From Echinicola marina (GTDB lineage: Bacteria; Bacteroidota; Bacteroidia; Cytophagales; Cyclobacteriaceae): 64,000 nucleotides of DNA. The notes beneath the pieces are model-generated. The model saw only the letters and a list, made by a program, of their open reading frames with translations. It was not told where the DNA came from and made no database searches. This document shows positions 35,765 to 45,356 of this stretch, piece by piece. The position numbers and the translations under genes were made by a program. The stretch lies in assembly GCF_020463795.1 (NCBI RefSeq), contig NZ_CP080025.1, positions 5,622,501-5,686,500 of the forward strand, given 5' to 3'. Position 1 is the first letter of the stretch. The number at the start of each line of letters is the position of its first letter.

Positions 35765-37150
35765 ATGGCTAAAGAAAAAATACTTCTCATTGAGGATGAT
35801 TTAACTTATTCCAAAATCATAAAAAACTTCTTGGAGAAGCATCAGTTCACGGTTCACACCACAACCAGGATAAAAGATGCCTCCTCTGATATGGAAAAGG
35901 AAGAGTACGACCTGGTCATCACTGATTACAGGCTTCCAGATGGTACGGGAATGGAAGTATTGGAAAACATTATTCAATCAGAAAAAAATACAAGGGTAAT
36001 CCTTATTACCAACTATTCAGATATCCGCACAGCTGTAAAATCCATGAAGCTAGGGGCTTTTGAGTACATTACCAAACCTGTCAATCCTGACGAATTACTT
36101 TCTACAGTTCAGGAAGCGCTAAAAGCTGCTCCCAAAAAACAAACTTCTAAAGAAAGTCCCACCCCCACTCCATCAAGCAATAAAAGCCCATCACATAAAC
36201 AAACCACAAACACTCAATATGTGGTAGGCAAAAGCCCGGAGGCATTACAGCTTGAGCAGTATATTTCTTTAGTTGCTCCCACTGAAATGAGCGTGATGGT
36301 ATTGGGAGAAAGTGGTACGGGTAAAGAATTTATTTCAAAAAGAATACACGAAAAGTCATCCAGAAAAAACGGTCCTTTTGTCGCCATTGACTGTGGTTCA
36401 CTCTCAAAAGAGCTTGCAGGCAGTGAACTCTTTGGCCATGTAAAGGGCTCCTTTACAGGCGCCTTAGACAATAAAACAGGACACTTCGAAACCGCCAACG
36501 GAGGCACTATATTTTTAGATGAAATTGGCAACTTAAGCTACGAAGTGCAAATAAAGCTCCTTAGAGCAATACAAGAACGAAAAATCAAAAAAATTGGGAG
36601 CACAAAAGATATACCAATAGATGTACGGATCATAGTGGCTACCAATGAGGACCTTTCCCAAGCATCAAAAGCTGGTGAATTCAGGGAAGACCTATACCAC
36701 AGGCTCAATGAATTCAGTTTAAAATCCACTCCTCTAAGAGAAAGGACGGAAGACCTGTTTCATTATGCAGATATCTTCTTGGAAGAGGCAAACGAGGATC
36801 TGGGCAGAAATATAGAAGGCTTCTCTCCTGAAGTAATCGAAGTTTTCAAAAAATACAGCTGGCCAGGAAACCTCAGAGAACTTAAAAACATCATTAAAAG
36901 AGCCGTTTTACTAACACCCGAGGGCTATATTCAGAAAGAGGCATTACCCGTTGATTTATTGATACCAGAAAACGCCAGCATTCACACTGCCGAAACAAAG
37001 GACCTTAAATCCTCTTTCGAAACACAGGAAAAAGCAATGATCATAAAAACTTTGAATGAAGTAAAATACAATAAATCAAGAGCTGCTAAAATCCTGAATA
37101 TTGACAGAAAAACACTCTATAATAAAATAGAAAAATACGGGATTGATTAA
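35765..37150 (+). CDS. Sigma-54-dependent response regulator, NtrC type
   Basis: 461 residues. The receiver domain has the phospho-acceptor Asp54 in LVITDYRLPDG. The AAA+ domain has Walker A GESGTGKE (about 180-187), the sigma-54 contact loop GSFTGA at 228-233 (Ser in place of the usual Ala of GAFTGA), Walker B GGTIFLDEIGNL, and EDLYHRLNEFSL. The C-terminus is a Fis-type helix-turn-helix (NKSRAAKILNIDRKTLYNKI). It would activate sigma-54 promoters after phosphorylation. It converges with the hybrid histidine kinase gene (12 bases between stops), the obvious candidate partner. A Ser/Pro/Thr-rich linker joins receiver and AAA+ domains. Confidence 0.92.
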   Translation: MAKEKILLIEDDLTYSKIIKNFLEKHQFTVHTTTRIKDASSDMEKEEYDLVITDYRLPDGTGMEVLENIIQSEKNTRVILITNYSDIRTAVKSMKLGAFEYITKPVNPDELLSTVQEALKAAPKKQTSKESPTPTPSSNKSPSHKQTTNTQYVVGKSPEALQLEQYISLVAPTEMSVMVLGESGTGKEFISKRIHEKSSRKNGPFVAIDCGSLSKELAGSELFGHVKGSFTGALDNKTGHFETANGGTIFLDEIGNLSYEVQIKLLRAIQERKIKKIGSTKDIPIDVRIIVATNEDLSQASKAGEFREDLYHRLNEFSLKSTPLRERTEDLFHYADIFLEEANEDLGRNIEGFSPEVIEVFKKYSWPGNLRELKNIIKRAVLLTPEGYIQKEALPVDLLIPENASIHTAETKDLKSSFETQEKAMIIKTLNEVKYNKSRAAKILNIDRKTLYNKIEKYGID

Positions 37151-37162
37151 GCTCACCATTAA

Positions 37163-39715
37163 TCAATCAATTTTACTCATAAGTTGATATTCTTTGAGGA
37201 TTCGATCGATAACTTGAAGGGTATCAACTTTGATTTTTTCAATCATATCAGGGGCTTTCGAATGATCCCCCATCTTGAGATCATGCTCCAGTCCCCTTGC
37301 CAAGGTAGCTGTTTTAATTTTCAATTGCCCTAGTCGACTACCTAGTTTATGTGCCACTTCCAATGCTTCTGACCAGTTTTTAGCCTCACTAAATTTCTTA
37401 AGCTCTACTAAATCATTGCTGGTACTGATACAAAAGTCAGTCAATACTTCCTTCAACATTTCTTCATCATCCATGCAAAATTTCCTAAGATCAGCTGTAT
37501 CATAGCTTGAGTCCTCGGAAACACTTTCTTCATGTGGAGAGGTATTCGAGTTTTTCACTTTGGCTACTGTCTCCAATTTTAGCAGGCTCCCTATCTTATT
37601 CAACAGGTCCTCCTCTTTGAAAGGCTTCAATACAATCGCCTCAAAACCAATATTGGAGAGCTCATCTCTCTCTTTGGCAAAAACATTGGCCGTCATGGCG
37701 ATAGCAGGAATATCCCTGTACTTATCTCTTTCCTTTAATAATCTCAACACATCATAACCACTGACTTCCGGCATTTGAATATCAATCAAAAAGACATCAT
37801 ACTCTTCATCAATGACGCCATCCCTGATTTTGGTCCCCCCTTGAACGGCCTTAACAGTAGCCCCATTACTTTCCAACAATAATTTGGCAAATTTAAGTCC
37901 AACAGCATCATCATCTACTAATAAAATATTAAGGTTACTGATATCAAAAGTGGTTTCATTATCTGGCATTATTTTCACCTTCGCATCCACCAGCTTAGAT
38001 GGTATGCTCAAGGAAATAGAGGTTCCTTTCTCTACCTCGCTATCCAGTTCCATTTCTCCTTTTTGAAGCTCCAGCATCCTCTTTACAATGGTCAAGCCTA
38101 AACCTGTCCCCCCATACCTACGGTTAATAGAAGCATCACCTTGATTAAATTCCTTAAAAATATTCTTTTTAAACTCTTCGGTCATACCTATGCCTGTATC
38201 GTCCACCTTCATCAGCAAAAGTCCCTTTTTGTCAAAATCAATGCTTACTTCCACTTTACCCTGTTCCGTAAATTTAAGGGCATTACTGATCAAATTATTC
38301 AGAATCTGACTCACTCTCAACTCATCACCTACTATCCATTTATCCTTTGGCAAATTCACATTCCAGACAAAATCAACCTGCTTTTCATTGGCTTTCAATT
38401 CAAAACTGTTCTTAATGGAATTAAAAAGTTTATGGGGGTCAAATGGAGATTTTTCAATGGAAATTTTACCTGCTTCCAACTTAGAAAGATCAAGAATATC
38501 ATTCACAATCCCTGATAAAGTTTCTGCTGCAAAACCTACCATATTCACATAATCTGTCTGATCAGGACTCATTTTTGTCTTCTTGATGGCCGCATTGTAA
38601 CCTTGAATAGTATGAAGAGGATTTCTGATTTCATGACTCATATTTGCCAAGAAATTCTGCTTGGCTATGGCCAATTTATCTGACCTTTCCTTGGCTACCT
38701 CTAAATCTTCCCGGTAACTTTCATCTTTCCTAATCTCAGTAAGGATACTGTATATAAAAGCGGAAGTTCCTAATACCCCCACTAAAATCATTACACCTAA
38801 AAGTATGGATACATCAAAAGCCAATTCATACAAGGAATCGTTTTTCTGCTGACTCTCCTTGATGGCATCTTCTTGAAGATTGGAAATCAGCGACTGTATC
38901 TCTTCTATCAGCTCTTTGTTTTTCAAGGTAAGTTCTCCCTCCAGGTTTGCCAAACTCGACCTCAAATGTTGTTCTTGATAATTAATATCCAGTAAAAAGC
39001 GTTTTACGGCATATAAAATAGAATCTGAAGTATTATCTCCTCCAAATTCAACAGAATCATCCTTACCTTCTTGCGGCCTGAATTGCTGGAACATACTCCG
39101 AAGATTTTCCATTTCCTCTGAGGACATCAAACTTCTATAACCGGAATCTGAACTGCTTTTTTTATTATTGTTCTGGTCGGTTTCTATAGGCTTGGTTCGC
39201 CTAATCTTATGGTCAAACCTAATACGGCCCAAGCTTTGCAACCTATTGATTTCCTCCTGCCGCTTTATTTTTGTTTCTAGACTTTTCAAAGCCTGTTGAC
39301 TGAAATTCCTGTTGATCAGGTTTTTCTTCACATCTTTCAGACCGTTGTATACGACTACCAGCTCATTGATATTAAAGTTGATTTTCTTAAGATGGTTTAA
39401 TTCAGCACTGTCATTTGCGCTTTTCTCCAGATAATCCAACCTTCCCTCTATCAGATCTAAATAAGTCTCTGTTACTGTAGTATCTGCCTGTGCTTTAAAG
39501 TCACCTTTTACCTTATCCAATTGATAAACATCAGCCAATAAAGCATTTAGCTGCTGAATCCTATCATTCGGTTCTGACAAGTTTTGCGCTGTATTCAAAA
39601 GCTTGTCAATACTAAAATAGGTAATGGCGCTAACACTAAGTACCAAAAAAATGGCCAGCAAAAAGCCTAGCACCACTTTTTTCCTGGCTTTATGGGCAGT
39701 TTCTTTCCTCTTCAC
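37163..39715 (-). CDS. Hybrid sensor histidine kinase with receiver and Hpt domains
   Basis: 850-residue inner-membrane kinase. The first transmembrane segment is at about 13-32 and the second near 305-330, enclosing a roughly 270-residue helical periplasmic sensor with no recognised ligand fold. Then HisKA with His361 in NMSHEIRNP, HATPase_c (NALKFTEQGKV, DTGIGM, GTGLGL), a receiver with Asp645 in FLIDIQMPE and an Hpt domain with His789 in VAHKLGSRLG. The full His-Asp-His chain allows phosphorelay to a separate receiver, and the NtrC-type regulator converging with it is the likely final acceptor. It may be co-transcribed with the membrane protein gene 56 bases upstream. Confidence 0.92.
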   Translation of the reverse strand: MKRKETAHKARKKVVLGFLLAIFLVLSVSAITYFSIDKLLNTAQNLSEPNDRIQQLNALLADVYQLDKVKGDFKAQADTTVTETYLDLIEGRLDYLEKSANDSAELNHLKKINFNINELVVVYNGLKDVKKNLINRNFSQQALKSLETKIKRQEEINRLQSLGRIRFDHKIRRTKPIETDQNNNKKSSSDSGYRSLMSSEEMENLRSMFQQFRPQEGKDDSVEFGGDNTSDSILYAVKRFLLDINYQEQHLRSSLANLEGELTLKNKELIEEIQSLISNLQEDAIKESQQKNDSLYELAFDVSILLGVMILVGVLGTSAFIYSILTEIRKDESYREDLEVAKERSDKLAIAKQNFLANMSHEIRNPLHTIQGYNAAIKKTKMSPDQTDYVNMVGFAAETLSGIVNDILDLSKLEAGKISIEKSPFDPHKLFNSIKNSFELKANEKQVDFVWNVNLPKDKWIVGDELRVSQILNNLISNALKFTEQGKVEVSIDFDKKGLLLMKVDDTGIGMTEEFKKNIFKEFNQGDASINRRYGGTGLGLTIVKRMLELQKGEMELDSEVEKGTSISLSIPSKLVDAKVKIMPDNETTFDISNLNILLVDDDAVGLKFAKLLLESNGATVKAVQGGTKIRDGVIDEEYDVFLIDIQMPEVSGYDVLRLLKERDKYRDIPAIAMTANVFAKERDELSNIGFEAIVLKPFKEEDLLNKIGSLLKLETVAKVKNSNTSPHEESVSEDSSYDTADLRKFCMDDEEMLKEVLTDFCISTSNDLVELKKFSEAKNWSEALEVAHKLGSRLGQLKIKTATLARGLEHDLKMGDHSKAPDMIEKIKVDTLQVIDRILKEYQLMSKID

Positions 39716-39771
39716 AATTCTCTGATTTTCAACAAATTTCGGAACAATTTCGATACCACCAAAATCGTGCC

Positions 39772-40401
39772 TTATTGTTGGTGCACCGCTTCATGCGTAA
39801 CTTCCTCAAAAACACAATAAGCTGCATAAAAAGATACAGGAATGGTAATAAATAGTCCTGCAATTAAAAATAAACCAATTGCATTGATCACAATAAAAAT
39901 AAGTACGAGAGTGAAAAACTTCCACCATTTCACAGTGATCAACTTTCTACTATATTCTAAAGATTCCCAAAAATCCAAACCAGCAAAAATATGCAGGAGT
40001 ACCGCAAACATATAGCCCACCATCAGATATATTCCTGGGATCACAAATGCTATTAATCCAATAGAAACTAAAATCTGCCCAATCAACCAGATCAAAATAA
40101 TCGGGATGTAGTATTGAAATCCCTTAAAAAAATCAGGATAAATAATTTCCTCCCCTGACTTCATCTTATTGGCAGCCAAATAGAACCCTGAAAAAAGAGG
40201 CCCTGAAAGAAAAACACTGTATAGTATAGCATATTCTTTAAGATACAATACAAAAAGTAACTGCAAAGACAATATAAAACCAGTAAACCCTATTGAAAAC
40301 AAAGGCTTTATGGTAAATAACTCCCAGCCCTTTTGGAGTACTTGCTTTACATCAAAATCATAGCCTGTTTCGATCAGCCGATTTAAACTGTTTTTATCCA
40401 T
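39772..40401 (-). CDS. Multi-pass membrane protein of unknown function
   Basis: 209 residues with about five to six hydrophobic segments (for example around 35-55, 58-75, 98-122, 125-143, 162-195). The sequence shows the glycine/proline-containing repeated pattern IGLIAFVIPGIYLMVGY seen in a broad group of small membrane proteins related to the GPDPase-membrane/YciC type. No catalytic motif is visible and I cannot give a function. It lies 56 bases upstream of the hybrid kinase gene on the same strand, so it may be in one operon with it. Confidence 0.6.
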   Translation of the reverse strand: MDKNSLNRLIETGYDFDVKQVLQKGWELFTIKPLFSIGFTGFILSLQLLFVLYLKEYAILYSVFLSGPLFSGFYLAANKMKSGEEIIYPDFFKGFQYYIPIILIWLIGQILVSIGLIAFVIPGIYLMVGYMFAVLLHIFAGLDFWESLEYSRKLITVKWWKFFTLVLIFIVINAIGLFLIAGLFITIPVSFYAAYCVFEEVTHEAVHQQ

Positions 40402-40414
40402 TTTTTATACTTAT

Positions 40415-40447
40415 AATAAAATACACGGCAAATTACCGTGTATTTTT
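40415..40447 (-). terminator. Terminator after the cystathionine beta-synthase gene
   Basis: AAATACACGG (40419-40428) pairs with CCGTGTATTT (40436-40445) around a 7-base loop; the minus-strand product ends in TTTTATTAT. Confidence 0.7.
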
Positions 40448-40491
40448 CAAATTATCGAGCATGAATTCATGTAAAACCCAAATAATTACAA

Positions 40492-41859
40492 TCACTTGGT
40501 GATCGCTCCTAAGATATCATGTTTGGTAATGATATGAATTTGATGCAAATCATCCCTTACCAAGACTGCTTTATCCTTGTCCACCATTGAAGAAAGTACA
40601 TCCAATGTGCTATCCATCGCTACAAACTTCATGGACTCTTCCATGACATCTTCTACATTGGCATCCTTCAGCTCTGGCTTTACGATGATTTTACTTAGCA
40701 ACTTATTATCTGTGATGCTTCCAATTACCTGTCCATTATCCATTACTGGAATCTGGGAAACACTTTTTTCATTCATCGCCTCTATGGCATTTTTAACTTT
40801 GTCCCCTTTTCTGGCCACCACCAACTCATAATCGTCCTTTCTTCCTTTGATAATATCCCTGGCGGTTCCAAAGGTAATATCCTCCAAGAAACCATGATTA
40901 CGCATCCAATCATCATTATACACTTTACCAAGGTACCTCGTTCCATGATCCGGAAGAATAACCACCATCACATCGTCTTCTTTCAAATTGTCCTTGGCAT
41001 ATTCTAAAGCCCCATGAACTGCCGACCCACATGACCAGCCCACAAACAACCCCTCTTCCTTGGACAACCTTCTGGTCATAATCGCCGCATCTTTATCAGT
41101 AACCTTTATAAAATGGTCAATCACTGAAAAATCCACATTTTCTGGAAGAATATCTTCCCCAATACCCTCTGTCAAATAAGGATAAATTTCATTTTCATCA
41201 AACTGTCCTGTCTCCTTATACTTCGTAAAAACAGACCCATAAGTATCAATACCCACTGAAATCAAACCCGTATTTTGCTCTTTCAGATATTTTGCTGTGC
41301 CGCTCATGGTACCACCAGTACCTACTCCCGCAGCAAAGTGCGTGACTTTCCCTTCAGTCTGTTCCCAAATCTCTGGCCCGGTGGTTTCATAATGGGCTTT
41401 CCAATTCGAAAGGTTGTCATACTGATTAGGATAAAAAGAATTCGGAATGTCAGCATTTAGCTTTTTGGCGACCGAATAGTAAGACCTCGGGTCATCTGGA
41501 GAAACGTTGGTAGGACACACGACCACCTCTGCTCCCATGGCTTTGAGCACGTCTATTTTTTCCTTGGACTGCTTATCTGCCATGGTAAAAATACATTTGT
41601 ATCCTTTTGCAATGGCCGCTAAAGCAAGCCCCATTCCTGTATTTCCACTGGTTCCCTCTATGATCGTCCCACCCGGTTTCAATATTCCTTCTTTCTCTGC
41701 ATCCTCCACCATCTTTATCGCCATCCTGTCTTTTATAGAGTTCCCGGGGTTAAAGTATTCCACTTTTACCAACACTTGGCCTTTTATCCCGCTGTTTAGC
41801 TTATTCAGCCTTACCAAAGGAGTATTCCCTATGGTTTCTATGATGGAATTATATATCAT
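40492..41859 (-). CDS. Cystathionine beta-synthase (PLP enzyme with CBS pair)
   Basis: 455 residues. The PLP fold-type II catalytic domain starts with IGNTPLVRLNKL, has the cofactor lysine Lys43 in NPGNSIKDRMA and the phosphate loop GTSGNTG at about 69-75; GVGTGGTMSGTAKYL is also conserved. The C-terminal 120 residues form two CBS motifs (about 335-455), a regulatory pair known to bind adenosyl ligands in this family. This architecture marks cystathionine beta-synthase (homocysteine plus serine) rather than plain cysteine synthase, although a serine sulfhydrylase role cannot be excluded. Transcribed alone. Confidence 0.88.
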   Translation of the reverse strand: MIYNSIIETIGNTPLVRLNKLNSGIKGQVLVKVEYFNPGNSIKDRMAIKMVEDAEKEGILKPGGTIIEGTSGNTGMGLALAAIAKGYKCIFTMADKQSKEKIDVLKAMGAEVVVCPTNVSPDDPRSYYSVAKKLNADIPNSFYPNQYDNLSNWKAHYETTGPEIWEQTEGKVTHFAAGVGTGGTMSGTAKYLKEQNTGLISVGIDTYGSVFTKYKETGQFDENEIYPYLTEGIGEDILPENVDFSVIDHFIKVTDKDAAIMTRRLSKEEGLFVGWSCGSAVHGALEYAKDNLKEDDVMVVILPDHGTRYLGKVYNDDWMRNHGFLEDITFGTARDIIKGRKDDYELVVARKGDKVKNAIEAMNEKSVSQIPVMDNGQVIGSITDNKLLSKIIVKPELKDANVEDVMEESMKFVAMDSTLDVLSSMVDKDKAVLVRDDLHQIHIITKHDILGAITK

Positions 41860-41965
41860 GATTTATGGGTTATTTTTAAGGCAATTTACAAATATTTATC
41901 ACTTCTACTAAGTTCAATTTACACCTACTTTTAAAACAAAATCAATGAATAAAACCTCCCACAAA

Positions 41966-42008
41966 ACAAAAAAGGAACAGCCTGCCATTTGCCGACTGTT
42001 CCTTTTTC
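41966..42008 (-). terminator. Terminator after pyrRB
   Basis: AAAAGGAACAG and CTGTTCCTTTT form an 11-bp stem around a 15-base loop; both sides continue with A/T runs. It lies 20 bases after the pyrB stop. Confidence 0.8.
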
Positions 42009-42027
42009 TTCATTTTGAAGACTGTTG

Positions 42028-42951
42028 TTATTTCACTCCAGCTAGCAAATAAAGCACCGCCATTCTGATCGCCACACCATTTTCTACTTGATTAAGAATG
42101 ATGGAATGCTCGCTATCCGCCACATCTGAATTCAATTCAACACCTCTATTGATAGGCCCTGGATGCATGATAACTATTTCCTTATCCAACTGATCCAACA
42201 GCTTTCTGTCCACTCCATAATACAGAGAATACTCTCTTAGAGAAGGAAAATATTTGATTTGCTGCCTTTCTAGTTGAATCCTAAGAATATTGGCTACATC
42301 ACACCATTGTAGTGCTTTTTTCACGTCATATTCCACCTTAACCCCTAAACTGCTAATGTACTTAGGCAAAAGAGTGACCGGCCCACAGACCATTACTTCT
42401 GCACCTAATTTCTGTAGACAGAAAATATTGGAAAGCGCCACCCTAGAATGCAAGACATCCCCAATAATGGCTACTTTCTTTCCCGCCACATCACCTAATT
42501 TTTCTCTTATGGAAAATGAATCCAGCAATGCCTGGGTAGGATGCTCATGCGTACCATCACCCGCATTCACGATATTGGCATCAATATTCTGGGATAAGAA
42601 ATGAGGAGCACCCGGACTGCTATGTCTCATCACCACCATATCCACTTTCATGGACAAGATATTATTTACCGTGTCTATTAGGGTTTCACCTTTTTTCACG
42701 GAACTATTACTGGAAGAAAAATTAATCACATCAGCCGAAAGCCGCTTTTCAGCGAGTTCGAAGGATAGCCTGGTCCTTGTAGAATTTTCAAAGAAAACAT
42801 TGGCTATCGTGATATCCCTTAAGGATGGCACCTTTTTAATCGGGCGATTGATAACATCCTTAAAATTATCAGCAGTTTCGAAAATTAACTGGATATCTTC
42901 TGCTGTCAGTCCTTTGATACCCAATAAATGTTTGGTACTTAGCTGTTGCAT
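42028..42951 (-). CDS. pyrB: Aspartate carbamoyltransferase, catalytic chain
   Basis: Second step of UMP synthesis: carbamoyl phosphate plus aspartate to carbamoyl-aspartate. The carbamoyl-phosphate site is ENSTRTRLSFE (STRTR at 57-61), with HPTQALLD and MHPGPINRGVE as further signatures. The 307 residues are typical of the catalytic chain. A PyrI regulatory chain is not adjacent. The gene starts 3 bases after the pyrR stop, so it belongs to a pyrRB operon, as in organisms where PyrR precedes pyrB. Confidence 0.96.
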   Translation of the reverse strand: MQQLSTKHLLGIKGLTAEDIQLIFETADNFKDVINRPIKKVPSLRDITIANVFFENSTRTRLSFELAEKRLSADVINFSSSNSSVKKGETLIDTVNNILSMKVDMVVMRHSSPGAPHFLSQNIDANIVNAGDGTHEHPTQALLDSFSIREKLGDVAGKKVAIIGDVLHSRVALSNIFCLQKLGAEVMVCGPVTLLPKYISSLGVKVEYDVKKALQWCDVANILRIQLERQQIKYFPSLREYSLYYGVDRKLLDQLDKEIVIMHPGPINRGVELNSDVADSEHSIILNQVENGVAIRMAVLYLLAGVK

Positions 42952-42954
42952 TAA

Positions 42955-43506
42955 TTAGCTTTTAACTTCTTTTTCTGTAATCCAAATCGCATCTTGGGCA
43001 AAGCCTTGGGAAGCCCATTCCACACTTACATATTGACTTTCCAAGGTATTCACCTTTCTACCGCAGTAGTCAGGTTTGATAGGATAATCTCTGGTATATT
43101 TTCTATCAATCAGCACCATCAGTTCCACCTTTTTTGGCCGTCCAAAAGCAATCATTGCATCCATGGCTGCTCTGGCCGAGCGACCCTTAAAAAGAACATC
43201 ATCTACCAACACTACCTTCTTGTTCTCAATTAAAAAATTAATTTTGGTCTCATTGGCCTTCAGGGGAATATCCCTCCTCCTAAAATCATCACGGTGAAAA
43301 GTGGCATCCAAATATCCTGAGGGAACTTCCACGCCACTGATTTCTTTTAGTCTTTTGACTAATTTGTCCAACACCAAGGTCCCTCTAGGCTGAAGCCCCA
43401 AGAGTACAGTATTCTCAAAATCATCATGATTTTCTATCAACTGATGACAAAACCGATCCAAGGTAATGGCTATTTGCTTTTGGTCTAAGACGAGTCTTTT
43501 TTGCAT
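42955..43506 (-). CDS. pyrR: PyrR uracil phosphoribosyltransferase/pyr operon regulator
   Basis: PRTase-fold protein that in the family binds pyr mRNA leaders in response to UMP and also has weak UPRTase activity. Signatures: LLGLQPRGTLVLDKL, DATFHRDDFRRR and the PRPP loop VVLVDDVLFKGRSARAA, followed by VELMVLIDR. The frame is open to 43626, but family N-termini begin at MQKRLVLDQKQIAITLDR, the ATG at 43506, giving 183 residues. A TATATTTG box lies inside the upstream extension. With that promoter the leader is only about 10 bases, so leader attenuation by PyrR seems unlikely for its own operon. Confidence 0.9.
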   Translation of the reverse strand: MQKRLVLDQKQIAITLDRFCHQLIENHDDFENTVLLGLQPRGTLVLDKLVKRLKEISGVEVPSGYLDATFHRDDFRRRDIPLKANETKINFLIENKKVVLVDDVLFKGRSARAAMDAMIAFGRPKKVELMVLIDRKYTRDYPIKPDYCGRKVNTLESQYVSVEWASQGFAQDAIWITEKEVKS

Positions 43507-43522
43507 AGCTGTGATTTGAGCA

Positions 43523-43530
43523 CAAATATA
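43523..43530 (-). promoter_or_regulatory. Candidate -7 box for pyrRB
   Basis: TATATTTG on the minus strand, 17 bases before the ATG at 43506. No exact -33 box is found at 19 bases. Confidence 0.35.
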
Positions 43531-43631
43531 AAAATAAATTACTTTCAGCCTTTGATTAAAACAATTATAAAACATGAATCTATGCCCTATTTTGTATCCG
43601 ACTGAATAAAAACCTGTTTCATCCATCCTCT

Positions 43632-45254
43632 TTATTCTTCCTGCTCTGGCATTACAGATGGCAAAACCTTAATTTTCGTCATAAAGAACACTTCCCGGTT
43701 GCCTTCCTTACCCGTTTCGTCCAAAAAGCGAATCCTTTGTTTACCAGACAATAAAAAGTAATCATCATACCACCAAAACAAAGACAAACTCTCGTATTGG
43801 GTATCTCTGATCCGCTCATTTTCATCTACCAATGCCAATTCGAACTCCTCATTCTGATAAATAACCTCCCCGTCCTCCAACAGGCTAAGCTTAAGCTTAT
43901 CGTCTTCCAAATACATATAAAACAGGTGATGACCATCATAGCTCACCTCTCCAAATTTCCCTGGGCTTGCGCTGGTTTTGTCTTCAAGACTTAATGTATT
44001 GTCCCAAATCATCCTACCTTGAGCATCCATAAGCACAAATTGGGCAGCCATGAATTTGTATTCATTATTGATACTACTATTGGAATAACCTGAATAATAC
44101 CAAGGATAACCTCCTGAGGACAAAATCCTGTTTCGCATCCCCAGAGGAGCATAGCGATAAAAATCCCCCGAGTACATCAAATCCCTCGGTGAATACCTTC
44201 CTGAACTCGTGAGATAATAATCATTATAAACCAAAAAATCATCTTTACCTGAAATCACCTCTCTGGTCACAAGGCTATTCGGTATGGTAACTTTCTTTCC
44301 CTTTTCAATGGCCCTTTCTACGGACTTCTCCCTCCTCTGTCGTTGGTTATCGGGTAAGTAATTATAAAAATTCTCAAAATCTTCGAGACCATAGTACTCA
44401 TTTTCATATTCCCCAAACTCGTTGATCTTTGACATGTAAAGTCCCATATTAGGTTCTCTTTTCCGCTCGCCATATGGACCTATCAATACCTGCTTATAAT
44501 TCATGATGGGCGTGAGTACACCTTCTACTATTTCCATGTCAGGCTTTTCGCGGGGTTCCACCTTCACTTCCCTGAGCTTATCACCTTCCAAGTTAAAAGT
44601 CATCAATGAAAGAGAGCGCTTTTTGAACCGATCCCTTTTGCTCACCAAAACATCAAATACTTTTAGTTCAGGATCTTTTCTCAGCTGAAGGATACTCGCT
44701 TCATTTTGGTACACACCCTGAATGGTAATAACATCTTCACTTTTAATATCAAAAACCTGAATCGCAGGCCTGTAATCCATCATCCCCATCAAAATGGCCT
44801 TGCCCTCCATCACCAAAAACTCTTGTAAATCCATATCCAAGACACTTTCCAAGGTAACAGCGGTCATCACTTGATCTTTTAGACTTACAGTATAGATAAT
44901 CCTGTCACCAGAAATGGATTCCCCTTCTTGAAACAATACGTACAAGTAGTCATCATCCAGATCAAAGCCCAAAAGGTGATAATAATCCTCCACTGGAAAT
45001 TCATAAACCACTGAACTGTTCAACTGCCTGTCTGTAGTAAAGTATTGCAGCTTTTGTTGGGACCTTAGCCCTCTTTCTGATTTGGTTCTAAAAGCAATAG
45101 TCCCATCATTGGTGGGCATCACGATATAATCATAATCCTCCCATTCTGTTGGTACCTCTGCCCGCTGCACAAACTGAACCTGAGCCATGCCCCCCAACTG
45201 AACATAGAATATCAGCAAAAATAATAGCAGTACTTTATTTGTTTCTAAGCGCAT
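43632..45254 (-). CDS. Secreted protein of unknown function, possible beta-propeller
   Basis: 540 residues, not a family I can name. The N-terminus has a signal peptide (KVLLLFLLIFYVQLGGMAQ, cleavage near AQ). The mature protein is rich in Asp, Glu and Tyr with recurring strand-like units (DYIVMPTNDGTIAF, DDYLYVLFQEGE, DGHHLFYMYLEDDKL, DDYFLLSGKQRIRFLDE), which suggests a propeller-type fold. No catalytic motif, lipobox or T9SS tail is evident. Upstream of pyrR on the same strand but with its own spacing of 125 bases; divergent from the PolX-like gene. Probably a periplasmic or outer-membrane-associated protein specific to this lineage. Confidence 0.6.
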   Translation of the reverse strand: MRLETNKVLLLFLLIFYVQLGGMAQVQFVQRAEVPTEWEDYDYIVMPTNDGTIAFRTKSERGLRSQQKLQYFTTDRQLNSSVVYEFPVEDYYHLLGFDLDDDYLYVLFQEGESISGDRIIYTVSLKDQVMTAVTLESVLDMDLQEFLVMEGKAILMGMMDYRPAIQVFDIKSEDVITIQGVYQNEASILQLRKDPELKVFDVLVSKRDRFKKRSLSLMTFNLEGDKLREVKVEPREKPDMEIVEGVLTPIMNYKQVLIGPYGERKREPNMGLYMSKINEFGEYENEYYGLEDFENFYNYLPDNQRQRREKSVERAIEKGKKVTIPNSLVTREVISGKDDFLVYNDYYLTSSGRYSPRDLMYSGDFYRYAPLGMRNRILSSGGYPWYYSGYSNSSINNEYKFMAAQFVLMDAQGRMIWDNTLSLEDKTSASPGKFGEVSYDGHHLFYMYLEDDKLKLSLLEDGEVIYQNEEFELALVDENERIRDTQYESLSLFWWYDDYFLLSGKQRIRFLDETGKEGNREVFFMTKIKVLPSVMPEQEE

Positions 45255-45356
45255 ATTTATAACTTGATTGTTCCTTAAGATAAGGTATATGATTTTATTT
45301 TAAAACAATTATTACGGACATTTGTACCATTCAAAATCCAAAAACTATAGATCACT

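Noticed and set aside
43507-43626. N-terminal extension of PyrR, and PyrR-binding leader
   Set aside because: The extension contains a TATATTTG box and is foreign to the family; no attenuator hairpin occurs before the ATG at 43506.
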